Assembly: GCA_030141605.1 (NCBI GenBank)
Contig: JAQGDQ010000254.1
Coordinates: forward strand, 260,213 to 324,212
DNA length: 64,000 bases
Source: Tubiluchus corallicola
Lineage: Eukaryota; Priapulida; Priapulimorpha; Priapulimorphida; Tubiluchidae
Reading direction: 5' to 3'
The position numbers and the translations under genes were made by a program. This document shows, piece after piece, positions 36,121 through 48,669 of the stretch; within the stretch, counting starts at the first letter, position 1; the number at the start of each line of letters is the position of its first letter. The notes beneath the pieces were generated by a model, which had not been told where the DNA came from, did not search any database, and was given only the letters and a program-made list of their open reading frames with translations.

Positions 36121-36740
36121 TAAATTTATGAGTTTACTGTTGAATCATGAAGATAAATCATAAGTTCCATCACTAATGATTAGTAGTACAGTACAGTATT
36201 ATTGCGGTACAAATATAAAAAAATACGTACATATTCAGTAATAAAATAATTATTATTAGCTTCATAAAGTTTAACAATAGCGATATATACATACTATAGA
36301 CAGTACCGGTCCTTTTCAGACTAGTTTGCGCACTAATTCCTTTACGTACTTTACCAAGCCAGTGGTTATTGCTTACCTCTAGCAAAATCTGTATATTTTG
36401 ATATTTTAATCACAGCGTGCAAAGGGTACTGTATACAGAGTACTGTAATAACAGTCTGACAGATTCAATAACAGTTTGAAATTTATCATACCAATGCAGT
36501 GTATAGATTTAGTGAATTAATGTAAAGTATAGAAATTTCAATTTTAGAAAAAACACTTACTAAAATTCCTGTATTAAAAACAAGTATTACTAAACCTGTG
36601 GGTTGTGAAGACATAAAAAGAAAGATAAAAGAGAACAAGGTAGGGGTGGAGAGGGAGAGAGAGATAAGGGAATGCAGGAGAGAGGGGGAGGAGGAGAGGG
36701 AGAGGGAGAAAGAATCATGCAGATAAATCATAAATTCCAT
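36121..36740 (-). pseudogene. eroded third copy of the GALNT 3' end (intron 9, lost exon 10, 3' flank)
   Basis: 36121-36515 matches both the 3' flank of gene C (36720-37102) and that of gene B (20500-20932): agataaatcat..., cattcaataataaagtaatt, cttttcagactagtttgc, ataacagtctgaaattta, gatttagtgaa. Above it, 36560-36740 matches the end of intron 9 of gene C (ctgtattaaaaacaagtattactaaacctg, then a purine-rich run). Exon 10 itself is reduced to a few bases after the acceptor. It is therefore a partial tandem duplicate of the last exon region. Confidence 0.65.
36640..36715. repeat. GA-rich purine tract
   Basis: Imperfect GA/GGA repeats. Equivalent purine tracts lie at the same place in intron 9 of B (about 21115-21180) and C (about 37300-37332), so the tract predates the duplications. 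Confidence 0.85.
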
Positions 36741-37102
36741 CACTAAAGTTTAATAATACTGTACAATATTATTACACACAATTATAAAAAACATATGTAC
36801 ATATTCAATAATAAAGTAATTATATTAATTTTATAAAGTCTAACATAGCCAATAATAATTATTACAACAAAACTGAGTAAAATTGGTCGCAATACGTATG
36901 CACTATACACAGTAACATCCTTTTCAGACTAGTTTGCACGCTAATAATTCCTACATATACATTTCAACAAGCCAGTTGTTATTACTTATACATATCCTCT
37001 TAATCAGAAAGTACAAAATGCCAATAGAACACAGTAACTACAATAACAGTCTGAAATTTAATTATGCCAATAAAATTTATCGATTTAGTGAAGCACGGGA
37101 AT

Positions 37103-40100
37103 TCATGCAACACTTTGAAAGTCCCATTCTTGAGACTTAGTGCGATTGCACGTTTTTATGTCCAAATGTCCGTGAGAGTTATCATTTAGACACTTTTTGG
37201 TAGAGCTATGAACAATGGTACCATCCTGAATTAAAAAAACGAGTATTAGTAAACCTGCAAATTATAAAGACATAAAAAAACAAAAAAGAAAGACACAAAA
37301 GAGAAAATGGGAGAAAGAGAGAGAGAGAGAGATACCAAACACGAAAGACAGGAAAAATGAAAAAGTGGGAATCCTGTCTTTCAAGTTTGGTAGGAAAATT
37401 TAATGAATGAATTGTGGGGTTGTACAAGTATCAATACTCTTCATATTAAGATTAAAATAATTAGTATAGTTACTTACTTGGTTAAATGACCAGGCTTGAC
37501 TACCCTTATCAAATTTACATTCGGCCAACCTCACAGTAGTGTCATTCTTTCCAAAGACATCAAAACAAAAATCTCTTCCGAAGCGAATTTCCCCATTGGT
37601 GCTAATAGTGAATACCTGAAATTTGTAAATCACTGGCATGAAAAATAAAATTTGTTATGTAAGAAAAATTGCGACCACTGTTAGTTGCATTGTTTCACTC
37701 TACATGCTACAAGATCTTTTGGTATTATGCCCTGTAGTTTTATCAGTATAGTATAATACAGTTATAACGAGACTCTGGTAATTCTAAGTGAAACGTTAGG
37801 CTCAGCACTTAGAAGCAATGCATTAAAAATATGGTTATGTCTAATGATTATGGAAGAATGTTCTTTAACTGTTTCTACATCTTTTGGGAAATGTGCTAAA
37901 CATATAAACTTTATACCACTTTGTAGATTTTTTCAAGCCCCACACTTCCCATTAGATTTATTTATAATGTTAATTGTCATCTGTGTACAATAGTCTAAAC
38001 TAAAGTATAAGCAAAAAATCTAATTTGTGAAATCTGTCTGCACTGCAGTGAAATTCACAGCACATGGATTTGAAGTTTCAATTAATTTCTTTGCTGCATT
38101 GAAACACCTAACATACTCAAAATCGAAAAAAAAATAAAAAGCAGTATGTGCATTATGCAGAAGTTGAGTACTAGCTATACTTTTCTATAGTAAACAAGAA
38201 ATGACTTTATTGGGCATAATGCAAAATATAACGCTAGACTCTTTACTCATATTATTGCAACACGGAAAATCCTTTCACCTTATTTGTTCGTTCAGTGATT
38301 AGTTCATTCAATGATTTTACAATGTGACTCACATCAGCTACAATGATATACAGTTACAGGCGTTGTCAGACACACTTCTGCATTTACTTAGGATGGGATA
38401 TGCCATCTGACAGCTTTTCAACCAAGACAATAAGTACAGCACATGCTGTCAGATAGCTTTTAAGTGTTAAATAATGTATTTAAATCTTGCTTACCACGAG
38501 CTTTTTATTATCCCTGCATACAATGAGTACACGTTTTAGTAACACACAATCAAATCATGTAGCACAGCAAAACAAATTATTGACATTTATAATAACCGAT
38601 AAAGTCAATGTTAATATGGTATCAGTGAGCATTATGATCAGATGACCAATATATGGTATCCAGAGGTGATGTGACAGAGATAAGCACGGAGGCGAAACAG
38701 CCAAAATAGTCTCATTTAAAATGCTGTTTTTGGTTAGATAGGTAAAACAGGTTTAAGAGTGCTACAGCAAATGTGACAAGTAATCTGATTACAAGATTAA
38801 GTAAAGTACATGTAACTGCATAATACCAGCATTACTCGTCACAGCCTAATCTGTCTACGTTATTGCCTTCAATTCTACGTTTAAAGAATTGAATTTCACT
38901 ATAAAGAGACTTGATTAAGCGACAAATTCTGATTATCCCCTGAACCCATTACAAGCAGATTACTCTGTACGATGATATTTATATATTACTGGCAAGAACA
39001 GCTAGTTACAAGTATTTACAACTTACCTGCATTTCACTGTTAGACTGACAACCGTAAAAACCAAGAGGTTCGTGTTTTCGTGAATCTCTCATTAATGTGT
39101 CAATACAGTTATGGGAAGCCTTGTTAACAAACTGTAAAAGCAAAGCTGCATTGATGCTAGCCATAAGCTAAACTGAGTTTCAAAATAGACAAAAATAGCA
39201 AAAAATGAAAGCTAATTTAATAGTTAAGACGATAATAATAATAGTAATAACTGCAATGATTATGATGATGATAATCACAAAGTATTAGGTAAAGTTGAGA
39301 AACTGTAACAGCAAATTGAGGATCAGGTTTAATAGTAACAGCATTACTATTTCACTGTGTATTACTTTGAAATGTTAAATTTTAATTTTGTTCAACTGCA
39401 GAATACATGTAACATATGAAAAAAGAATATTTTTGCGTGGTAAAACAAAGCAGTACCAATGTTCAAGGAGAAATCAAGGCTTAAAACAAACTGATGCCGA
39501 AATGTTGCCAGCATTGTTGATTTCAGTCTTAGATGTTGACTTATTTAACTGCTCAAGAGACCGCATCTCCGTACAAATTTTGATTTTGATTAAATCTGCA
39601 CACTAATTCTGAATGACAAAAAAAGTGACAATCAATTACAAAGTCTCACAATTAAAAACAGTGAAAAGAAAGAAAAAATGACACCAATGTATTTTGAAAA
39701 CGTCATGTTCTTTCTTTCTTTTTTCTTATTTTTAACTTTTTTAATTCGTTGTTTTACCTTTCCACGTTTCTCAACAGTTTCTTCCAGCAGAGACTCTTGA
39801 GGAAAAATTTTGTCGAGGTACCAGTGGAAATATTCACAGTGCAGCTTCTGTTTTAGGGTTTTTCTGGTATATATTTCACCAAGTCGTATATCCTGCAAGA
39901 AAAGGATTGCACAGACAGTGTCAAGCCGTACATTACATTTAGTTTTTCTCTAATCTTGAGAATGCAAAATGATACTTTCTTAGTTATACTATTCATTACG
40001 TTTTCCAAACTTCAAGACTACTAGATGTATGCAAAGTAAGAATGAGTCACTACTTTCTATTAAATTTTCATATTTTATTCTATAATTGCCAGTTGAAAGA

Positions 40101-43100
40101 TGAGAAATTTTTTAGGAAGGGCTACAAAGTGAAAAATTAAGCGAACTCAGTGTCCAAAATAATTTATGAAGGAAAACATAAAGTAATATTTAAGCCTATT
40201 TAAACTTTTATGACAGTTTAGAATAAGATAGATATGCATAGTGCTGCATTGGAAATCTACTTTATAAAGCAGTTGTGCTACTATTTCACACTAGAAAACG
40301 AGCAAAATAGCCTGCCCGACCAATAAGTCCACCACTTAGACAACCAGTAAGTCCACCAGGTTAAAGAAGCAGAAGCCTTAAACTATTTATGAAAAAAAAC
40401 TATTATATTTCATGGAACATCATTGTGCAACTTTTTCACTAAACCGGCACACACGGAACTCAACAAAAAGGACTTTTCACAGACTGTTTACGATCACCAG
40501 CTGCAGTACTTTGCAGGTGTATGCAAAGATTCAAAAACCACTGTTAAATTATACTATTGCCTAAACACTCAAATGATTTCCATCTGATAAATTCTGTCAA
40601 ATTTCAGTGCGATTCTTACTGCAGCTTACAATTTTAACATATAGTTGTTATAAAAAAAAGAAAATGGCTGCAGCTGAATTTCATTTAGTGCAATACCTTT
40701 AAGCTCTTCGAGTATTCATCATGGTTGTATATCAGACGTTTAAAATCCGCAATCCACCTTTCAGCCAAACGCAGAGATTCGGTTTCCGTGTCCTTTTTAG
40801 CAAACAGGTGCGATTGTGATTTGCGGAAGATATACCCCATACGTGAGCATGGAATGAATTCAATAGTCCCACCACACACCCAAAGCTACAAAGAAAATCA
40901 ACTTCTTGCACATAAATTAAACGTTTCCCTCAAAGAACATATTTTCTCATTTACTGAAAATATATATGTTCACATACTAAATGAGCTAAGATACCTGTCA
41001 GTTCAGTATAAGCAGGGAATTATTTTTGCTGCTGATCAAAGTTGCAGTCTTGCCACAACCATCTGCATTAAGTACAGTATAAGTCCTCGCTTAACGACTA
41101 CCCATTTAACAATGTTTCCTTTTTACAACCCTGAACTTTGACACCTTTTTCTCACTTAAAGATAAAGGTTTCATTTCTACGACAATTTTTTACTTTCTCA
41201 GAGTCATTTTTTATTTTATCAACAATTTTTTACCTAATTTGAAGCATGAAAGCAGAGTATATACCGTTATTCTATTCTAAAAATGCACTGGAGTTTTTTA
41301 GTAATGTAGAACAATACAATATTATTTACATCTTTGCTTCTTGACTGACCGCTAAATGCTAAAGCTGTTTGTGTCATCGGAGATCTATCTGCAATTAACT
41401 ACACATGTATGTTACAATGACATGTGAACATTTTATCAACTATAGAATTTCATCTAATCATGGGAAAGCAACGAATTATCGTGGTCTCACTGCCAGCTAA
41501 CAGCTTAGCTGAGCAATACCATGGTGATTTGAGTTAAGTGGTAGGCTTCGCTTACAAAGTGCAAGCGCAAAAAACAAGATATGGTGCTTTAAGGCTAAAA
41601 AATCGTCATTAAAAGTGAAAAAAGGTATAAAAAAGCTAGGGTCGTAAAAACGAAATGTTGCAAAGTAGGGTATTGTTAAACGACAACTTACTGTACTTCT
41701 TTCCGGCACACCATTATGAGACTCAGGTGCATTGTGCTACTCAGTCATTTAAGAAATAAGCAAGATTGTAAAACAGTACTAACCCTAAATGATAGCTCGA
41801 GATTGTCATTATCTTCTCCATGAATTTCCTGGAAACGTTTCCGACTGATTGCAAAAACACCTTCTGAATCTGAGGGTGACCTAATAATCACATTAACACA
41901 CGTACACATATTTCATCAACAAGAAACAATGACCTACAAATTAATATAATTTAAGACTTACAACAACACTACAAGAACGGTGAACATTTTATGAAAAGAA
42001 CTGCATAATTAGAAACAGTGAAGCAATATAGAAACAGTCAATCATAAGTAACTATGAAGGGCTGTTTTTGTTTTTGATAGATATACTGATGACAAAGGTA
42101 TCATGTGACTCATTCGAAAATGCACATTTTCTTTGCGTGTTAAAAATATACAGCATTAACTAGATCATTTATCAACAAAACAGCACCTTAAAAGCAGGAA
42201 AAAAATTAATCTGGAAAATCAGAAATAAAATTGTCAGCTGGATGAAAAATTATGAAAAATTTATATGCTACTACTTACCTGCTAGATTAATTAAATCTCA
42301 AATATAAGAATTCTCAGTTTCCATCTAAGACTTTCTCCTTAGAAAATACTTACAGCTTATAGTTTTCTACATGCGCCCTATGAGAATCCTGTTTGTAAAC
42401 TAAATCTGGTCTCCAGGGTAAATGTTCACGCCATGTAAAGTTGTCCAAAGATTCTGGACCATGTTGGCGGTAACCCAGCGTGTTATAATCAATTGCATCA
42501 ATGCAGGGCACAGCAATATCATTTGGTTCGTCCTTTACTCTCTGAAGCAAGGGTTTCAACCTAAAGGAAAATTTGTTTCATTTGCTTATTGAGCCAAATC
42601 TGTCAGTGAAACTTGCTGGCTTTAGCAGAAGAAAAAAACTTGATGTCATTCCACAAGACACAAATTCACTCTGTAGTCTCTGCTCAGTCAGTAACATCAA
42701 GCCAAAAAATAAAAGACTACTAAAATTAATGAAAGTGATATCATCAACAAAAGAAGAGGCGGTGGAATAACTTGATAAGTAAACGGCCAAGGATTATGAT
42801 TCCTAACACAGCCTATATTGCATTGAATCTTACGAATTTCTCTATTGTTATAAATTTCCAGTTATAACAATGAGATTTCTAGGGTATATGATACAAATAA
42901 CAACAAAGTAAACTGGAAACATTAGAAAAAGTACTGTATTTAGATAAATAATGACGCTCAAGATATTATCTTTACTAGCAGAAACGAACTTGAAAATATG
43001 CTTGAGTACAAGCCTTGAGAATCTACTTAACCATGGTTCTTTTTGTTCATTGAACAATTTGCTTGAATAAGTAGCTTAATTTGCTCACCACTGATGTCCA

Positions 43101-45057
43101 GCTTCACAGTGTGATTCTAAAAAAATTAGAACCTCTCCAGTAGCAGCTTCTGCTCCCACGTTGCGTGCTCCCGCAATCCCCCGATGCCATTTTGAATGGA
43201 TTACACGAACATTACGAAAATGGCTTGTCACGTAGTGGTCTAGTTTTTCATGCAGTTCCTCTGAAATCAGTCAGAGAACATTCATCTCTGTGACTTTTCT
43301 CAAGACTAAGTTTAGGTAATAATAATTCAAGATTTACTATAGTAATCAATTAATAAGTGTCACTGAACATGGCGATGCGATAAACATACAACACAGCGTA
43401 AAACCTGATACAGAAAAATATTTTGTATCTTTCACATCACATATGCCAGAAACAGAACTCAAATGTATTGTGTCTGCCTACTGCATCAGTATTGTTATGC
43501 TTTTAAAGTTACTAATATCAAAAACAAATGTAACCTGTCTTTTTTGTCTAAACATATTTATATTTTATCATAACTTTTGGTATATAGTTATACATAACTG
43601 ATTAATAATACCCAGGCTGTAATGAAAAAGAAATGCATGTTACAAAATATGATGCACGACTATTAAGTTCAGTAATGAGTTAAATAAATATTGATCAATG
43701 TAATTTATTTAATGTAACTTGTCCTGTTTGAAGGTATTAAAAAATTCATTGATCGGTTGTACAATAATGAAAATATTGATTAAGATACAGCTATTTGTTT
43801 ACGCAAATAATACTGCATCCAAAATTAAATTCTCCTGGTAAAAGAACAATATGCATCAAATTGAGCGTATTTCCTTGGGATAGTTAGTGAACATAGTTTC
43901 ACAGTAAAAATCTTACACAGATTACTTTCAAACTTAAAAGTGACATTCGAAGATTGCCAGTCACAAGGATAAACGAACCATGTATCATGTTACTGCAAAA
44001 TCTAATGTCTTTGTCTTACATTATTTTATACATCGAACATTTTAAGCCATTCGAAATGTGTTCAGCATTAAAATGAAAAATGAAAACAAGTGCAATTAAA
44101 CCCAACACTAAATGCTCTGATGTCAAAAAACCTGTTGCATATTGCCTACTGTATTTTCCAATAGTTTTAAATTTTCTGTTTATATCATCTGAATTAGTAT
44201 GTTAGTGCTACTATGCTAGCAAGTTAATAATTACATTAAATTAAAAAGAAACAAGTGCTGTGACTGTTACCTTTATCACTTAAATCATCTACTAGCAATA
44301 TCTCTCTTAGCAAATGGGCAGGTGAACGTTTCACAACAGTCCACAGTGTTCTCATTAGTGTAGACCACTCTTCATTATGGAACGGAATTATAACACTAGC
44401 CTTTGGTAGATCGGCATCATACTTTATCTTTGCACATCTAAGGTTATAAAGATAAAAATAAGACGAAACTAGTTCATTTGCTTAGAAACGGTCAATTAAT
44501 AATAATTATATTGGAGGAATTCTTTATTCATGTCTCTAAGACTTTGCACGAAAAAGAATTTTTAATAAAACTGCATCAATTATGCATTAACAAGTTGCTT
44601 TATTAAAACTAAATACAAATATAAATTAAAATCCATTTGACAATTATATCTAAAAAAATAATTAATTGGATTTATGCCATCACTGAACTGAGTTTAATAT
44701 GACTCACCTTGGATCACGATTATCCGGAATAGAACGACTGTAGGAAATTTTCTTGCTGACATAAACATTAAACATCTGTTTCTTGATTAACTTTAATTTA
44801 GGTAATTCCTCATCTCCATGCAAATGCACTGGTTCACCATTTTCACCAGCTCCAGCTGGTGGTCCATCCATTGATTTTAAAACTACAACATGTTCGGTTT
44901 GATTGCCTGCACTTCTGTTGTTAACCATGGGAACATCAATGTGTGACCAGTATTTCATTGCAAAACTGAACAGCACCGCATACATGCAAGCTAGAAGAAT
45001 ACAGGCTCTTCCAACAAGCACCCAATCCTGACTAAACAGTGTGTTTTTTGTAAACAT
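37103..45057 (-). CDS. gene C: GALNT11-like pseudo-glycosyltransferase with ricin lectin domain
   Basis: Ten coding exons: 44708-45057, 44271-44437, 43089-43260, 42354-42560, 41784-41880, 40697-40885, 39758-39892, 39027-39131, 37478-37615, 37103-37225. They total 1683 nt, 560 residues, all in frame. Anchor at about 18-33, almost identical to B ([17 protein letters not shown]). LLVDDLSD is kept. DxH reads ESH at 221-223. Exon 5 is only 97 nt, and WGGEN with the preceding GAYDPG segment is replaced by [16 protein letters not shown]. The metal His after CSRMG is Tyr349 (GYIFR). The loop after it reads [11 protein letters not shown]. Lectin repeats: alpha 440-474 (CIDT), beta 475-520 (CFDV, QAW), gamma 521-560 (CLN, QEW). 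With three separate catalytic lesions but no stop or splice damage, it is most likely an inactive, still selected protein. It is the closest paralogue of B. Confidence 0.9.
40697..40885 (-). CDS. gene C exon 6: metal-binding His replaced by Tyr
   Basis: 189 nt. Encodes [20 protein letters not shown]. The GHxFR motif of active family members, whose His completes the metal site, reads GYIFR (codon TAT). The Trp and Cys of the WxCGG stretch remain. Confidence 0.9.
41784..41880 (-). CDS. gene C exon 5: shortened by 7 residues, WGGEN lost
   Basis: 97 nt against 118 in A and D; phase preserved. Reads [20 protein letters not shown] then [12 protein letters not shown]. It shares the [13 protein letters not shown] start with B, so part of the change predates the B/C split and part is later. 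Confidence 0.9.
43089..43260 (-). CDS. gene C exon 3: DxH changed to ESH
   Basis: 172 nt. Ends [17 protein letters not shown]. It has Glu for Asp in DxH, as in B and D, and additionally GE for GD a few residues earlier. Confidence 0.9.
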
Positions 45058-45108
45058 ATTTTGCTCTTTCCTTCAACACGTATGGCAGTGGGTAATAAAC
45101 AACTTGTG

Positions 45109-47340
45109 CTAAATAAAGAAAATACAAGCATCATCTCAAATGAAAGTAAGATCAAACTTTTACTTTAGATGTGGGACATACGGCTCTCTAAAAATATAAA
45201 CTCTACAGTCTGTACTTGATAAGAAATAAAAATACTTAACATACAACATACAATAATATTACAGTGCAAAAGTAATTATTCCTTAGTGCTGACAGGGTGA
45301 TTAAATAACTATGAATTATCGTGGTCAGCCACCCTCTCAGAATTGTTACTAATATAATTAATTAATACGCATGTGTCAAGTAATTAAAAATTATCAGATT
45401 TAGCATTTAAGACGACTGTTGATTGAATTATTATACAAATGTGTTAGTTTCTAATAAAATAATGTTCAATAACGACAAAGAAGAGACAAATGTGACTATC
45501 TTTAAATATTAAGTTAAGCTTTACGTATTTAAAATTAATATTATGATTAGGACCTAGAACTGAAGAAAGTAATAAAAAATTAATTTTTTGCTTATAGCTA
45601 CCAAAAGTGGGTAAACATGTATGCTTAGTCATGCAGAAAAAAGTTGAAAGCAAACGTATCTTAAAATTCTTTAGGATTAGCATTGATGATTACATAAATA
45701 TTACAGATATACAAAAGGAGCACCCTACCTCTGTAATACACATTTGAGCTGTAATACTTACTGAAGGATTAGTGAAGCGATGCAAATTATCTGTATTGTA
45801 TTAATTAGCGCATTGTAATAACTGGATTCAGTGTAAATTGCGCATTAGTATTTAATTAATCTAGTATTTAAATAAATGAAATGTAATATGAACTTAAGTA
45901 GCATCAGTTGAGATTATTAGTGAATTTACACATCATAGAAAACTTATTAAAAATAACAGAGTTAGCTCAAGTGCAAGGAATTCAACTTAAATGAAAGTAA
46001 GGAAAATAATAGTTATAAATTACAGTTAGTTTAGCAAAAATTTACACTACTGTTAGCATATCATAGATCTGCAATGATGTATACTGAGATATTAATTTTT
46101 TTCTTTATATTTGCTGATAAGATAATAAATCGATTTGTTTTTATTTCCTTGGGAAATAGAGTTCCAGATGTGGGGTCTTGATATTTAAGAGAGCACTGAA
46201 TTTTGTTTGTGTTGTATCTTAATACCTTAATATACTGGCTATATGACAAAAAAATATATTATAGTCACTTGAATACATCAGGATCTAGAATGGCAATGAT
46301 ATATCTTTTTCTTATGAATGGTGTCTCGTGTTGCCTTTTTATTCCCATGTCTAACATACACTTTACTCTGTCAGGAATCCCACTGCACTTTTGGGTTTGA
46401 TTAGTTTAGATCAGCCAGCTTTCTGGTCCGTAGCCAGCTTTTATGCTTACCATATTGTACTATCAGGATTTTCAGTACTATCTCCTTTGCAGAAGGTGTT
46501 AATCTTATGAAGTAGAGCAATCCTCGGCTGAGCAATCAGCTGAGATGAGAGTAGAGAAGTTCTTAGAACGACGCACATATTATACTGCGTTTTCTTTTCA
46601 GTGAACCCAATGGACAAAAATGAACAACAGAAAGTTGTTCAAAGGGATTTTTCTTGAAGTCTTGAACAATATAATTCTAAAGTCATTTACAACACACTAG
46701 AAGTTTGGGATGTCTATGATTAGTATAAACTGTGAGAAAAGCAGAAACTTGCCAAATAGTGATTGTATTGGAGTGTAAGGTTAGAGGTGAAAAATGGAAA
46801 TCAAACACGGTGTGGCTGCATGCTGAATATATAAGTTTACAGACAGGCAAGGTTTGGTGTTACGCTCATGATAGCAACAGCTGAGGGTGCTAGCACCTGA
46901 AGTAGTCTCTAGATGATTTGGTGGGAACGAGTTTGTTCCATAAACTTAATACTCTGGGGTACAAGGTATTTTTACAATTTTAGAGATGCAGGGCTTTATC
47001 AAGCGTTGTTAAGACAAAGGAGATTGATTCAGATAAATATGCAAGGGCATATGGCAAGGAAGAAATAATTAATTAGTCACCAAAATGTAACATCGTACCA
47101 TAACTACAGGTGTGAAAGTGATGCACATAAAATAACAGTTTTTTCCCAGTTTAAGACCTCAACGATAACTAAAATAAAGGTGTAAGAACAACAGCAGGAC
47201 AGTTTTTTTTGGTTTGCTCGTTTATGACGTGGACGGTGGATATACAGGAGCCTGTTAGATATATTAGTAAATAGCCATTGTGAGTTACCTGTGTTAGTAA
47301 TGTTAATAAATTTAAAAAACATATATGAACACAATACTTA
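45109..47340. other. 5' UTR intron of gene C; no gene seen
   Basis: AT-rich. Bounded by an acceptor at 45109-45110 (tttatttag on the minus strand) and a donor-like GTAAG at 47341-47337. No convincing frame or transposon ends within it. Confidence 0.4.
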
Positions 47341-47341
47341 C

Positions 47342-47600
47342 AACTTAAGGAAATTACCTTAGTCTTCTGCGTAGAACACGTGAGGTCATATAAATTGACT
47401 TAAATGGTTTTTGCCGTTGCCACGGAGGAAAGACACGAAATCTTTTAGAAAGAACGTTATGGCAAATGCAATACACACGCTACTGCGTAAAAATCATTAA
47501 ACTTTAATTGTTGTCAGTGTAACCGTTTATCAGACAATCCCTGACGCAAATTATGCGTTTTAAGTTGCAGTAGCTCGATATGCAATAACATATTCCCGAT
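47342..47600 (-). promoter_or_regulatory. probable non-coding first exon / promoter region of gene C
   Basis: Aligned with 35016-35250 upstream of gene B. The shared stretch continues across the donor into the intron (ttaataaattta...acaatacttac against ttaataaattta...ataatacttac). Conservation on both sides of GTAAG supports a true shared first exon, but the start site cannot be placed. Confidence 0.4.
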
Positions 47601-47861
47601 GTCTGGGAAACGCCTCTCAGAAGCACTCCCCTGCGTTATAATAAAATCCTAAAGTAGTAATCTAGGGCGCAGACGTCTCACAATTGACTTTTATAATTGC
47701 TGGGCTACGTAAGATTAGAAAAAGCACATAATAATATGAAGTTGAGAGTACGTAGGTGGTAGGAGACATGATAACACCAGGTAGATAGGTGATACCAGTA
47801 GAATACACTGATGGTTTCCTGCTAATTAATACAGGTTATAGGGCGCGGAGTACGCGACTAG

Positions 47862-48660
47862 CTGAAGTAGGACACGTTCGCTAAAGCGCATGTGCCAAAT
47901 TTGCGGAAAACCAGTGTCGTACATGGGCAGCCAATGTAGGGCACTGCCAATTTTTGTCGACAATCGAAAATTATGGCATAATAAAACATAAAACAAAATT
48001 CGTTTTAGAAAAAAAGCAACTTTATAATAGTGATGGATAATTCTTGACAATTTACAAATGTATTTTATACAATAATATCATGATTATTATTAGCTATCAT
48101 CATATTAATAAACTAAGTATCTAATGCTTTAAAGATAAAAACTACGTAGAGAGAGAGGGCACGTCGCTCGCTAGCCTATTTACTTAGTAGATAGCTAGCG
48201 AGATAGGCAGTCGAATTTTAACTGCTATTGAGAAAATAAAGTTGAAATGAATTGAATCAGTAGAAAACAATTATTTGACCAACACAGGTAATGAAACGGA
48301 TCGCCTGTCTGTGAAGCGAGCAAAATAAAAATGTTACACCTTAAGCAAATGTTGGAGTCGCCTAAAAAGCAGGCTTATTTCACTTCAAAAAAGATCAGTA
48401 TCGAAGCCAAATTTTATATTGGCCATTCCACTAGCTCAGAATAAGATTCTTTTATTTTATCGATATTTTATGTATAATAAATTATTTAACGTGTACTGAT
48501 GTTTTCAATTATTATTATTATTAAATAAACAAAGGCAACTGATGTTGCCAGTACAGTTAACGACTCAATTCGTGACCTGTCTCTAGTGTCCTACATGGGC
48601 AGCCCATGTACGACGCATCCTACCTGGGCTAGCCTGCGTATGCCAATTGTCTTACTTCAG
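47862..48660. mobile_element. about 0.8 kb element with imperfect 90-bp terminal inverted repeats
   Basis: The left end ctgaagtaggacacg... and right end ...cttacttcag are inverted repeats. Inside both arms lies gtcgtacatgggc(a/t)gcc(a/c)atgtagg(g/a)cact. No coding frame. A target duplication is not clear, so the superfamily is left open. Confidence 0.65.
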
Positions 48661-48669
48661 TTACCAACG

